From: an uncultured Prevotella sp.
GTDB taxonomy: Bacteria > Bacteroidota > Bacteroidia > Bacteroidales > Bacteroidaceae
Length of the DNA stretch: 23,249 bases
NCBI GenBank assembly: GCA_905373605.1
Contig: CAJPTO010000021.1
Location: 1-23,249 of the forward strand
Direction: 5' to 3'
Below are positions 6,849-15,410 of the stretch, one piece after another. A program made the translations under genes and the position numbers. How positions within the stretch are numbered: the first letter of the stretch is position 1; each line of letters starts with the position of its first letter. The notes under the pieces are model-generated. The model saw only the letters and a list, made by a program, of their open reading frames with translations. It searched no databases and was not told where the DNA came from.

Positions 6849-6974
6849 TATCTTTGCAAGGTGAAAAAGACCATTACGGCACAGCTTCATGCAGTGCCAT
6901 TCATGTTGTTTCAAGGCACATGAAGCGTCTTTGTAAGTAAATATCCATTCATCCATTGCCTTTTTTCAAGGCAA
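6849..6974 (+). promoter_or_regulatory. Promoter element and structured leader of the DUF417 gene
   Basis: TATCTTTG at 6849-6856 matches the Bacteroidota -7 element; no TTTG lies at the proper distance upstream. A transcript from here would have a leader of about 130 nt with two hairpins: GCTTCAT (6884-6890) with ATGAAGC (6920-6926), continued by GTGCC (6894-6898) with GGCAC (6915-6919); and TTGCCTT (6956-6962) with AAGGCAA (6968-6974), ending 20 nt before the ATG. A further DNA hairpin (CTTTTTGCC...GGTGAAAAAG) overlaps the -7 element. This is consistent with leader-level control but unproven. Confidence 0.45.
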
Positions 6975-6994
6975 ACGTTTTTAATCATTAAAGA

Positions 6995-7573
6995 ATGAAG
7001 AATAAAGTAATTGCATTTCTTGAGTTTGCGTCCAACTTACGTCAAACAGGATTGAACCTCATCCGCGTGGCCATACTCATTGTTTTCGTTTGGATAGGTG
7101 GTTTGAAGTTCGCCCATTACGAAGCCGACGGCATCGTACCCTTCGTTGCTAACAGTCCGTTTATGAGCTTCTTCTATGCCAAGGAAGCCCCCGAGTACAA
7201 GCAATATAAGAACAAAGAAGGCGAATTGGTGTTGAAAAACCGCCAATGGCATGAGGAAAACCGCACCTACGTGTTCTCTTACGGCTTGGGTTGCCTTATC
7301 ATGAGCATTGGCATATTGGTGTTCTTGGGCATGTTTTCGCCGCGTATCGGCATCTTCGGCGAGTTGCTTTGCATCATCATGACCATAGGGACATTGTCAT
7401 TTTTGATAACGACGCCCGAGTGTTGGGTGCCCGATTTGGGCAGTGGGGAGCATGGTTTCCCGTTGTTATCTGGTGCAGGTAGGCTTGTCATTAAAGACAC
7501 TGTGATACTGGCAGGCGCAATAACGCTGCTCTCAGACACGGCTGGTAAGCTGCTCAAACAGCTGAAGAAGTAG
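6995..7573 (+). CDS. DUF417 family inner-membrane protein (RclC/YkgB-like)
   Basis: The 192-aa protein has four predicted membrane helices (about 18-38, 92-113, 117-138 and 164-181). Family signatures of DUF417 are clear: GGLKFAHYEADGIVPFVANSP (35-55, with YEADGI) and GFPLLSGAGRLVIKD (154-168). Escherichia coli RclC of this family is needed for resistance to reactive chlorine species, though its biochemical activity is not known to me. Compared with the E. coli protein it has a polar insert between helices 1 and 2 (about 62-90, rich in Lys and Glu). It stands alone between porZ and polA behind a structured leader. A role in oxidant resistance is inference from the family. Confidence 0.88.
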   Translation: MKNKVIAFLEFASNLRQTGLNLIRVAILIVFVWIGGLKFAHYEADGIVPFVANSPFMSFFYAKEAPEYKQYKNKEGELVLKNRQWHEENRTYVFSYGLGCLIMSIGILVFLGMFSPRIGIFGELLCIIMTIGTLSFLITTPECWVPDLGSGEHGFPLLSGAGRLVIKDTVILAGAITLLSDTAGKLLKQLKK

Positions 7574-7662
7574 GCCGACACACGAATTTAGGAGATTTAC
7601 CCTCATAGTTTATAATAATTACCTTCGCACATAGCTCCTTATAAAGGGGCGTGTGCCCAATT

Positions 7663-7700
7663 AAAAAAGCGTTCGAAGCATGGCCTCGAACGCTTTTTTT
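7663..7700. terminator. Bidirectional intrinsic terminator between convergent genes
   Basis: GCGTTCGA (7669-7676) pairs perfectly with TCGAACGC (7686-7693) around a 9-nt loop. Six A precede the stem and seven T follow it, so it can terminate both the rightward DUF417 transcript and leftward polA transcript. Confidence 0.92.
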
Positions 7701-7707
7701 GTAGAAA

Positions 7708-7806
7708 GATCAGACTGATCAGACTGGTCGAACTGGTCGAACTGGTCAGACAAGTCGGACAAGTCGGACAAGTCGGACAAGTCGGACTGGTCAGACAATT
7801 CGGACT
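7708..7806. repeat. GTCNGAC 9-bp array, copy 2
   Basis: Eleven units at an exact 9-bp spacing fill 99 bp, e.g. GATCAGACT, GGTCGAACT, GGTCAGACA and four successive AGTCGGAC-type units. It lies between the bidirectional terminator and the end of polA. The unit is the same as in the array at 3651-3829, but here no 10-bp steps occur. Confidence 0.92.
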
Positions 7807-7830
7807 ATTCCTGCCACTATTATTTCCCTT

Positions 7831-10611
7831 TCAATGCGCTTCCAACCAGTTGTTTCCCCATCCGCCATCGGCAACGAGAGGCACATCGAGCGGATAAGCG
7901 GCTTGCATTTCTTCCATCACGATGCGTTCAACCAGCTCTTTTTCATCAGGAACAACGCTGAAATTCAATTCGTCGTGCACCTGCAATATCATCTTCGAGC
8001 GGATGTTTTCGCGTTGGAAGCGTTGGAAGATGCGCACCATAGCCACCTTGATGATGTCGGCTGCCGACCCTTGTATGGGCGCATTGATGGCGTTACGCTC
8101 GGCAAATCCACGCACAGTGGCGTTGTTGCTGTTGATGTCGGGCAGGTAACGGCGGCGGTGGAAGAACGTTTCTACATAGCCATTCGCCCTTGCGCGCTCC
8201 TTGGCTTGCTCCATATACGCCTGCACTTGTGGGAACATCTTGAAATATCCGTCGATAAGCTGCTTGGCTTCGGCGCGTTCTATGTTCAGCCTGTCGGCCA
8301 AACCAAACACCGTTATGCCGTAAATGATGCCGAAGTTGGCGCGTTTGGCCTTCGTACGTTCATCGCGCGTAACCTCTTCCACCGGCTTATCGTATATCTT
8401 TGCGGCCGTTGCAGCATGGATGTCGTAGCCTTCGCGGAAGGCTTCGACCATGTTTGGGTCCTGGCTAAGGTGAGCCATCACCCGCAATTCTATCTGACTA
8501 TAGTCGGCCGAAAAGAACAAACAACCCGGTTCGGGAATGAAACACTTGCGAATTTCCTTGCCGTCTTCGCCCCGAACAGGTATGTTTTGCAGGTTCGGGT
8601 CGCTCGAAGAGAGCCGCCCCGTGGCCGTTACAGTCTGGTTGAACGATGTATGTATGTGGCCCGTGCGAGGGTTTATCAGCTTGGGAAGCGCGTCAACGTA
8701 AGTGCCCAGCAGCTTTTTAAGCGCGCGATGGTCGAGGATATGCGCCACGATGGGGTGCTTCGAACGGAGCGTTTGCAGCACCTCTTCGCTGGTAACATAT
8801 TGTCCGGTCTTGGTTTTCTTGGGCTTGTCGATGATTTTCATCTCGCCGAAAAGGATGTCGCCCACTTGTTTTGGCGAAGCCACGTTAAACGTTTTGCCGG
8901 CCGCTTCATAAATTTGCTGTTCCAATTGCAGCATGCGCTCGGTGAAAACCTGCGATGTTTCTTTCAGTGCGGCCGTGTCGATGCACACCCCATTGCATTC
9001 CATCTCGGCCAAGACAGGTATCAATGGCATCTCCACTTCGTTGAAAAGCTGCTCCACATTGGCCTTGGCAAGTTGTGGTTGCAGCACGTTTTTGAGTTGC
9101 AAGGTGATGTCGGCATCCTCGCAAGCGTAGGCATACACTTCGCTGGGGGCTAGGTCGCGCATGCTTTTCTGGCCTTTTCCCTTGGGTCCGATAAGTGCAT
9201 CGATGTGCACCGTTTCGTAATTAAGGTACACTTCGGCCATGAAATCCATGTTATGTCGCTGTTCGGGTTGCAGCAGATAGTGGGCCACCATCGTGTCGAA
9301 AAGCGGTCCTTGCAGCCTTATTCCGTAAGAACGAAGCACCTCAAGGTCGTATTTGATGTTCTGTCCCACCTTTAATGTCTTCGTGTTTTCGTAAATTGGG
9401 CGAAACCTTTCCACGATATTCTGTGCCTCGTTTGCGTCTTCTGGCACAGGCACATAATAGGCTTTGTGGGGTTCTATGGCGAAACTAAGCCCCACCAGCT
9501 GCGCTTCAATGGCGTTGGTGCTTGTGGTTTCGGTGTCTAAGCTAACCACTTCGGCCGCCGCGAGCAGTGTGATGAGCCTTTCGATGTCGGCTTCGGTCTG
9601 CACAAGATGGTATTCGTGGGGCGTCGTTTCCAGCGTTTGTCGGTTGGTTTGTGGCGTTGCGCTTTCGTTAGCTGTGGTTTGTGGCGTGCTTTCTGCAGGT
9701 TGGTCGAAGAGCGACAGCTGCCTGTTGTCGGCCGTTTTGGGCTTTTCGGCCTTGCCCAGCAAGCGGTTGGCAAAGCTCTTAAACTCCAGTTCGGCGAAAA
9801 TCTCTTGCAGTTTGCCCGCATCTGGCTCTTTCAGTTGCATCTGTTGCATGTCCAGTTCCACGGGAACATCCGTTCTGATAGTGGCAAGAAACTTAGATAT
9901 CTTGATGTCTTCAACGGCCGTTTCCACCTTTTCGCGCATCTTTCCTTTCAGTTTGTCGGTGTTTTCAAGCAAGTTTTCCACCGAACCAAACTCGTTGATG
10001 AGCTTCGAGGCCGTTTTTTCGCCCACTCCAGGGCATCCGGGAAAGTTATCAGCCGAGTCGCCCATCAGAGCCAGCAGGTCTATCACCTGCCTTGGCGATG
10101 CGATGTTGTATTTTTGGTTCACCGCTTCTTCGCCCAATGTTTCGTAACCGCCGCCATGTCGTGGGCGATACATCCAAACATTGTGCCCCACCAGCTGCGC
10201 ATAGTCCTTGTCGGGCGTAAGCATGTAGGTGTCAACGCCTTGTTGTCCGGCTTTCAGCGCAAGCGTTCCGATGATGTCATCGGCCTCAAATCCGTCTACT
10301 TGCAAGATGGGAATGCGGAAAGCCTTAAGGATGTCTTTGATGATAGGCACGGCGCGCTTGATGTCTTCGGGCGTTTCTTGGCGTTGCGCCTTGTATTGTG
10401 GATAAGCTTCGTGCCGAAAAGTAAGCCCGTGGTCGAAAGCCACCCCCATGTGTGTGGGGTGTTCCTTGGTCAACACCTCGTTAAGCGTGTTGCAAAAGCC
10501 CATGATGGCCGATGTGTTCAGCCCTTTAGAGTTTATCCGGGGATTGTTTATAAAGGCATAGTACGACCTGTATATCAGCGCGTAAGCATCAATGAGAAAC
10601 AGTTTATCCAT
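7831..10611 (-). CDS. polA: DNA polymerase I
   Basis: The 926-aa enzyme carries all three classical domains. The 5'-3' exonuclease (1 to about 290) has LIDAYALIYR, FEADDIIG (108-115) and the helix-hairpin-helix GCPGVGEKTASKL (192-204). A Gln/Thr/Pro-rich linker spans about 297-335. The 3'-5' exonuclease retains its acids: DTE (359-361), NIKYDLE (418-424) and YACEDAD (495-501), so proofreading is probably active, unlike in Thermus. The polymerase domain has motif A DYSQIELR (703-710), motif B with R752, K756, F760 and Y764, and motif C VHDE (878-881). It fills gaps in repair and removes Okazaki primers. It is the only minus-strand gene here, divergent from the prenyl synthase and ending at a GTCNGAC array and bidirectional terminator. 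Confidence 0.99.
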   Translation of the reverse strand: MDKLFLIDAYALIYRSYYAFINNPRINSKGLNTSAIMGFCNTLNEVLTKEHPTHMGVAFDHGLTFRHEAYPQYKAQRQETPEDIKRAVPIIKDILKAFRIPILQVDGFEADDIIGTLALKAGQQGVDTYMLTPDKDYAQLVGHNVWMYRPRHGGGYETLGEEAVNQKYNIASPRQVIDLLALMGDSADNFPGCPGVGEKTASKLINEFGSVENLLENTDKLKGKMREKVETAVEDIKISKFLATIRTDVPVELDMQQMQLKEPDAGKLQEIFAELEFKSFANRLLGKAEKPKTADNRQLSLFDQPAESTPQTTANESATPQTNRQTLETTPHEYHLVQTEADIERLITLLAAAEVVSLDTETTSTNAIEAQLVGLSFAIEPHKAYYVPVPEDANEAQNIVERFRPIYENTKTLKVGQNIKYDLEVLRSYGIRLQGPLFDTMVAHYLLQPEQRHNMDFMAEVYLNYETVHIDALIGPKGKGQKSMRDLAPSEVYAYACEDADITLQLKNVLQPQLAKANVEQLFNEVEMPLIPVLAEMECNGVCIDTAALKETSQVFTERMLQLEQQIYEAAGKTFNVASPKQVGDILFGEMKIIDKPKKTKTGQYVTSEEVLQTLRSKHPIVAHILDHRALKKLLGTYVDALPKLINPRTGHIHTSFNQTVTATGRLSSSDPNLQNIPVRGEDGKEIRKCFIPEPGCLFFSADYSQIELRVMAHLSQDPNMVEAFREGYDIHAATAAKIYDKPVEEVTRDERTKAKRANFGIIYGITVFGLADRLNIERAEAKQLIDGYFKMFPQVQAYMEQAKERARANGYVETFFHRRRYLPDINSNNATVRGFAERNAINAPIQGSAADIIKVAMVRIFQRFQRENIRSKMILQVHDELNFSVVPDEKELVERIVMEEMQAAYPLDVPLVADGGWGNNWLEAH

Positions 10612-10650
10612 AATTATTTTATTGTTCTATCGTGTAAAATTACGAAATAA

Positions 10651-10684
10651 ATTGGGGTTGGTAACGAATTATTGTGTAAATTTG
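10651..10684 (+). promoter_or_regulatory. Probable promoter for polyprenyl synthase gene
   Basis: TAAATTTG at 10677-10684 fits the -7 consensus TAnnTTTG. The upstream element is weak: ATTG at 10651-10654 sits 22 bases away. Transcription would begin about 12 nt before the ATG at 10703, so the mRNA would be nearly leaderless. The same 91-bp spacer must hold the polA promoter on the other strand, for which I see no good consensus. Confidence 0.5.
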
Positions 10685-10702
10685 TGTCAAATTTGAGAAT
10701 AC

Positions 10703-11680
10703 ATGGATTATTTGTCGACCATACGGACACCTATATATACCGAATTACAAGACTTCATCGCCCTGTTCGACAAGTCGTTGACGCACGAAGACGGCCTACT
10801 TGGCCAAGCTCTTGAGCATGTTCGTGCAAAAGGGGGTAAGCGCATGCGCCCCATGCTCATCTTGCTGATGGCTAAAAGCTTCGGCAAGGTTACTCCCGTG
10901 GCGCAATATGCCGCTGTGGGCCTGGAATTGTTGCACACCGCAAGCCTTGTGCACGACGATGTGGTGGACGAAAGCGGAGAACGCCGCGGACAAGCATCGG
11001 TTAACGCCTCGTACAACAACAAGGTGGCTGTGCTCGTTGGTGATTACATCCTCTCCACGGCCTTGCTTAACATCGCGCGCACCAACGATTGCGACATCGT
11101 TTGCGACTTGGCCGAGCTTGGACGAACGTTGTCCAACGGCGAAATACTGCAACTGACCAACATTTCCAACGCCAACTTCTCGGAAGCGGTGTATTTCGAT
11201 GTGATAAGACAAAAAACGGCCGCCCTCTTTGAGGCTTGTGCCGTTATCGGGGCTAAGGCTGCTGGGGCACACAAGCAGGTTGTTGAGGCCGCACGTGCCT
11301 TTGGAAACGATGTGGGTGTTATCTTCCAGATACGCGATGACATCTTCGATTACTTCCCTTCTGCGCAACTGGGCAAGCCCACTGGCAACGACATGGCCGA
11401 AGGAAAGCTAACACTGCCTGCGCTTTATGCCCTTAATGCCACGGGCGATGAACGAATGGCGGCACTGGCACGAAAGGTTAAGGCGCGCAATGTGTCGGCC
11501 GAAGAGATTGCACTGCTGGTGGAATTCACCAAGAACAACGGCGGCATTGCCTACGCCGAGCAGAAAATGGGCGAATGTAGAGCGCGAGCCAACGACTTTG
11601 TAGACGGCTTTGTGGCCGACGAAGAACTGAAAAATGCCTTGAAAGCATACGTAGACTTTATCATAGACAGAAAAAACTAA
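10703..11680 (+). CDS. Long-chain trans-polyprenyl diphosphate synthase
   Basis: The 325-aa product condenses isopentenyl diphosphate onto an allylic diphosphate. It has GGKRMRP (44-50), the first Asp-rich motif DDVVD (85-89) followed by GERRG (92-96), and the second DDIFD (212-216) with KPTGNDMAEGK (225-235). The fifth residue before the first motif is Ala80, not the bulky aromatic of short-chain enzymes, so a long product is predicted (IspB/HepT-like, octaprenyl or longer). In an anaerobic Bacteroidota the likely use is the menaquinone side chain; undecaprenyl phosphate is made by a different (cis) family. It is divergent from polA. Chain length cannot be read with certainty from sequence. 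Confidence 0.95.
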   Translation: MDYLSTIRTPIYTELQDFIALFDKSLTHEDGLLGQALEHVRAKGGKRMRPMLILLMAKSFGKVTPVAQYAAVGLELLHTASLVHDDVVDESGERRGQASVNASYNNKVAVLVGDYILSTALLNIARTNDCDIVCDLAELGRTLSNGEILQLTNISNANFSEAVYFDVIRQKTAALFEACAVIGAKAAGAHKQVVEAARAFGNDVGVIFQIRDDIFDYFPSAQLGKPTGNDMAEGKLTLPALYALNATGDERMAALARKVKARNVSAEEIALLVEFTKNNGGIAYAEQKMGECRARANDFVDGFVADEELKNALKAYVDFIIDRKN

Positions 11681-11752
11681 TGATAAGTTTCTGAACTTTT
11701 AGAATTATCCAGTTCATGAGTTGTGACACCACGCTGCCGAAAACATCATAGC

Positions 11753-11784
11753 AACCCCGTGCCTTGGGTAGGGGTTAAGGCACG
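11753..11784 (+). promoter_or_regulatory. Alternative hairpins upstream of the lipoprotein gene
   Basis: CGTGCCTT (11758-11765) pairs perfectly with AAGGCACG (11777-11784). AACCCC (11753-11758) can also pair with GGGGTT (11771-11776). The two stems interleave, and with no linker bases between them they are more likely to be alternatives than a pseudoknot. No T-run follows. It lies 73 nt after the prenyl synthase stop and 101 nt before the lipoprotein ATG, so it may be a 3' end or a leader. A near-consensus -7 element (TAACTTTA, 11864-11871) is close to the ATG without a matching -33. Confidence 0.4.
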
Positions 11785-11884
11785 AACGAACCTGCACACT
11801 GATTTTATAACGAACATACTTCATCACCAAGTGTGACTATAACAACGCCGAAAGGCATTAAATTAACTTTAAAAATTAAATGAC

Positions 11885-13210
11885 ATGAGAGAATTAAGAC
11901 GTTTGGGCTACCTGTTCTTAGGAGCCACATTGACATTGGGCGTCGCCGCTTGTGGCTCGTCTAACGAAGAGAACGACCCCATCAATGGCGGTACAGACCC
12001 TGGTGACAAAACAAAAATCAACACCACGCTGACTGTTGAACAGAAAAAACAAGAGTGGGATAAAGCAGCCAAAGAGGCTATTGCTCTGGTAAACTCCAAC
12101 GACTTTACCGAGCTTGATAACCTTGCTAACTATGTGAGAAACAATCTTTCCGACCTCAAGGCCGATGATAAAACGGATGAATGGTGGAAAACAACAAAGA
12201 AAAGTTTTTTTGAAAAACTCGATAGACGCGAGGGCGATGTGCAGTTTGTGAAGCGCATCCTTGACCTTTCGAAGTTTACTGGCCACTTCACGGTGGAGAA
12301 CAACAAATGGGTTCGCACCGATGCAAGCGACCTGCAAGTGAGCTTTACCGACAACAACAACAAGCAATGTGTGCTGAAACTCGAATTAAGCGGCGAGAAA
12401 ACATCTGCCTTCGTGCCATTCCTTGACACCTATGGTTGGGTAGATGATGGAGATAGGCAGGTGAAGACGAAGCTATTGGCCTATCTCTCTGTACCAGAGC
12501 ATGCAAAGCTTACCCTTACCCGCGGCGGAAACACCTTACTTTCGGCCGAACTCAACACCAAGGTGAAAGCTAGTGCCACCATAGATGCAGCCAAAGACAT
12601 GGTTGAGGCCAATTGCAAACTCACCATCAACAAGTATGTGGTGGAGGTGAAGCAAGCTCTTTTCGAGGGTTCGAAAGGTGCTAGTTTCGATGCTTTGGTG
12701 AAAGTGGGCGACAAGAACCTGTGCCACATGATTATTTCGGCCAACGGAAAGGGCACCAACGAGCGCATTGAGAGTGTGGGAGAAGTGAAAATGGCTGTCG
12801 ACATTCTGGGAAAAGTGCAGATGAAAGGCCTTATCGACGATGGCAGTAACTTCAACAATTACTTCCAAAAGATTGACCTTGGATTTGAAACACGTGGAAA
12901 GGAAAATTATTATTACACCGAAAAAGAGTTTAAAGACCTTGTAACAGAGGCCAACAAGCACATCAATGCCGGCATTTTCTTGAATGGCGAAAAAGAAAGA
13001 ATTGCAAATATTGAGATTGGCGCATTCCAAAACAAGCCTCACGAGGACGTTGGAAAGGATGTTGGCCATTGGAAAGGATACGCCTTGCTGAAGTTTGACG
13101 ACAACACCAGCTATGCCTTCAACAGTTATTTCTCAAAGAAAAACTTCCCCGACGTGTTCAAACAGGCCACTAACCTGATTGAATCGTTCGAAAGAATGTT
13201 TAACAAGTAA
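11885..13210 (+). CDS. Lipoprotein of unknown function
   Basis: I do not recognise the family. The 441-aa product has a lipoprotein signal ending GVAA-C23, followed by a Ser/Asn/Glu/Asp/Gly tether (SSNEENDPINGGTDPGD). Acidic residues just after the cysteine resemble the Bacteroidota lipoprotein export signal, so display on the cell surface is plausible. The region from about 40 to 115 is Lys/Glu-rich and probably helical; the rest alternates polar and hydrophobic residues in a way that suggests beta-structure (e.g. DLQVSFTDNNNKQCVLKLELSG, split here by family-neutral residues). It is a single gene ending at a strong hairpin. No enzyme motif is evident. Confidence 0.85.
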   Translation: MRELRRLGYLFLGATLTLGVAACGSSNEENDPINGGTDPGDKTKINTTLTVEQKKQEWDKAAKEAIALVNSNDFTELDNLANYVRNNLSDLKADDKTDEWWKTTKKSFFEKLDRREGDVQFVKRILDLSKFTGHFTVENNKWVRTDASDLQVSFTDNNNKQCVLKLELSGEKTSAFVPFLDTYGWVDDGDRQVKTKLLAYLSVPEHAKLTLTRGGNTLLSAELNTKVKASATIDAAKDMVEANCKLTINKYVVEVKQALFEGSKGASFDALVKVGDKNLCHMIISANGKGTNERIESVGEVKMAVDILGKVQMKGLIDDGSNFNNYFQKIDLGFETRGKENYYYTEKEFKDLVTEANKHINAGIFLNGEKERIANIEIGAFQNKPHEDVGKDVGHWKGYALLKFDDNTSYAFNSYFSKKNFPDVFKQATNLIESFERMFNK

Positions 13211-13220
13211 ACCCCTTTTA

Positions 13221-13255
13221 CATCGCCCAAGGTTATGAGATGGCCTTGGGCGATG
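13221..13255 (+). terminator. Perfect 12-bp hairpin after the lipoprotein gene
   Basis: CATCGCCCAAGG (13221-13232) pairs along its full length with CCTTGGGCGATG (13244-13255) around an 11-nt loop, 10 nt after the stop codon. The following bases (TCGCTTTCACC) lack a real T-run, so it is a terminator or mRNA-stabilising 3' hairpin. Confidence 0.7.
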
Positions 13256-13381
13256 TCGCTTTCACCTAGAAAGCACGTCACACAACGAGCAATGTCTACA
13301 ACACATCGCTGACATACACTTACCAATCCTTATAACAACGCTCAAAACACCATTGCTATTCGCTCCTTAAACCCTTTTGCA

Positions 13382-15406
13382 ATGCGAAAAACATGGCTCG
13401 CCTTGCCCTTCATGGCCTTGATTTTGCCTGCCAAGGCACAAACAACCGACTCGATTAAGGCTGCCAACCTGCGCAACATCGACGTTGTTGCGCCCCGCCT
13501 TCGTGGCAATTTGAGAGCCAACCAGCTGGGACAACTCTCGCTCAACCTCGACTTTCTTGCCGACATGCCCAAGCTTTTCGGCAATGCCGACCCCCTGCGC
13601 TTTGCTCAAACGCTGCCTAATGTGCAGACAAGTGGCGAACTGGATGCCGGACTTCACATCGAAGGCTGCGACAATGCACACAACGAAATGGCCATTAACG
13701 GCGTGCCAGTGCACAATGCCGCCCACTTGATGGGTTTCTTTTCGGTGTTCAACGCCTCGCATTTCTCGCAAATGCGCCTTTCACCAACAGCACTGACGGC
13801 GGGTTATGCCAACAGGCTCGGCGGTTTTGTCAACTTCTCTTCGCCCGACACCATCGCTCGTAAGCTCTCCGCAGAGGGCAGTGTGGGCATCATTTCTTCG
13901 CAAGCCACACTGCGGATTCCCACGGGAAGAAAGGCCAGTGTGGCCGTTTCGGGACGCTGGGCCTACATTAACCTGCTTTATCACAAACTGCTTAACGTCA
14001 CTGACATGGCCCTTAAGTATGGCTTTTACGATGCAAACCTAACCTGGACGTATCAACCTGACAGCAAAAACACTCTCCAAATGGACTATTACAGCGGACA
14101 AGACGATGCGCTTCTTGACGACAGGCAATCGTCATATTCGGGCAAACTGCTGTGGGAAAACTACGTTGGCGCACTGCATTGGACACGCCGCATGGGCCGT
14201 TCAACGCTCAAGCAAACGGCTTATCTCTCGGCCTACACCAACAACTTTTCTTCTGTTTTCGAGAACATAAAGATGAACTTGCCCTCCTCACTCACCGATT
14301 GGGGATACCAGGCCCACTTCGCACACGGCCCATTAAGCCTCCATGCCGCCGCCGTTTACCATCGCTTGCGGCTTCAGTCGCCCGAAATAAGCGGCGACAG
14401 GCAATATTCTTCACCTTCACCACAACGCCAACGCACACTGGAAACATCGCTCGGGGTCGACATGTCCTTACCCTTGACCGAGCATTTGCAGCTAACGGGC
14501 GGCGTGCGGGCCACGTTTTACCGCTCGCCCGATGCCCTTTTCTGGGGCATCGACCCACTGCTCAACCTCGTTTGGCAGTCGCCTGTGGGTACATTCCTCG
14601 TTAGCGGCAGTGTAAAGCGGCAATACTTGTTTCGCACGGGCTTCTCTTCAATCAACCTTCCCAGCGAATTTTGGATGTCGTCGTCGACCAATCATCGTCC
14701 GCAACGCGCCATAAACCTCTCGGCCAACTACCGAAAACCCTTGCTCCGAGGGGCTTTTCAGCTCACTGTGGGCGTTTACCACAAGCGGCTTTTCCATCAA
14801 TTCGAGTACGTAACAACGCCCTTCGAGGTGATTTTCAACCCACAAGACAACCTTACTCAGGCCCTCATTGAGGGCAACGGCCGCAATTATGGCCTGCACT
14901 TGATGCTGGAGAAGCGCACCGGAAGGCTCACGGGATGGATGAGTTACGCATGGGGTAGGGCGCAACGGCGTTATCCTGGCTCGCCCCTTTTGGGCAATTA
15001 TCCCGCCAACCATGAGCGCGTGCACGAGTTTAATGCCGTTGCATCCCTGCAATTAAGCACACGTTGGCGGCTGGGAGCCACATTGGTGTGGGCCAGTGGT
15101 ACGCCATTCACCGCTCCCGAAAACTTCTACCTGCTAGATGGCAACCTCGTATCGCAGTTCGGACGGCACAATGGCGCACGCCTGGGCACCTATACGCGCC
15201 TCGACCTCTCGGCCAACTACCTGCTTTACAGCCGCAACGGGCGCGAACATGGGCTAAACATCTCCGTCTACAACGCCAACTTGCGGCGCAACGACCTGTT
15301 TTGGCGCATACGCATCGATGGTGATGGCTATTCTTATCGCCCCATGTCGCTGTTGCCACGGCGGCTACCTTTCATGCCCTCTGTAAGTTATTTCTTTAAG
15401 TTTTAA
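13382..15406 (+). CDS. TonB-dependent outer-membrane receptor
   Basis: The 674-aa protein has a signal peptide ending AKA (about residue 19). A plug domain follows: RFAQTLPNVQTSGELDAGL (77-95), IEGCDNAHNEMAINGVPV and a GYANRLGGFVNF segment typical of the plug's end. The remainder is an aromatic-rich beta-barrel ending in phenylalanine (SVSYFFKF), as required for assembly by the BAM complex. It lacks the carboxypeptidase-like domain that precedes the plug in SusC-type receptors, and is short for the superfamily. Its stop is 4 nt before the start of a DUF4249 lipoprotein, a pairing common in Bacteroidota, so the two probably form one uptake or surface complex. The substrate is unknown; no regulator or enzyme is linked. 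Confidence 0.92.
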   Translation: MRKTWLALPFMALILPAKAQTTDSIKAANLRNIDVVAPRLRGNLRANQLGQLSLNLDFLADMPKLFGNADPLRFAQTLPNVQTSGELDAGLHIEGCDNAHNEMAINGVPVHNAAHLMGFFSVFNASHFSQMRLSPTALTAGYANRLGGFVNFSSPDTIARKLSAEGSVGIISSQATLRIPTGRKASVAVSGRWAYINLLYHKLLNVTDMALKYGFYDANLTWTYQPDSKNTLQMDYYSGQDDALLDDRQSSYSGKLLWENYVGALHWTRRMGRSTLKQTAYLSAYTNNFSSVFENIKMNLPSSLTDWGYQAHFAHGPLSLHAAAVYHRLRLQSPEISGDRQYSSPSPQRQRTLETSLGVDMSLPLTEHLQLTGGVRATFYRSPDALFWGIDPLLNLVWQSPVGTFLVSGSVKRQYLFRTGFSSINLPSEFWMSSSTNHRPQRAINLSANYRKPLLRGAFQLTVGVYHKRLFHQFEYVTTPFEVIFNPQDNLTQALIEGNGRNYGLHLMLEKRTGRLTGWMSYAWGRAQRRYPGSPLLGNYPANHERVHEFNAVASLQLSTRWRLGATLVWASGTPFTAPENFYLLDGNLVSQFGRHNGARLGTYTRLDLSANYLLYSRNGREHGLNISVYNANLRRNDLFWRIRIDGDGYSYRPMSLLPRRLPFMPSVSYFFKF

Positions 15407-15410
15407 GCCC

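Noticed and set aside
7834..10650. Long plus-strand frames (439 and 347 codons) opposite polA
   Set aside because: They mirror a full-length, motif-complete DNA polymerase I and have no family features of their own.
11753..11784. H-type pseudoknot riboswitch
   Set aside because: The two stems have no linker bases on either side, which makes simultaneous pairing sterically doubtful; treated as alternative hairpins.
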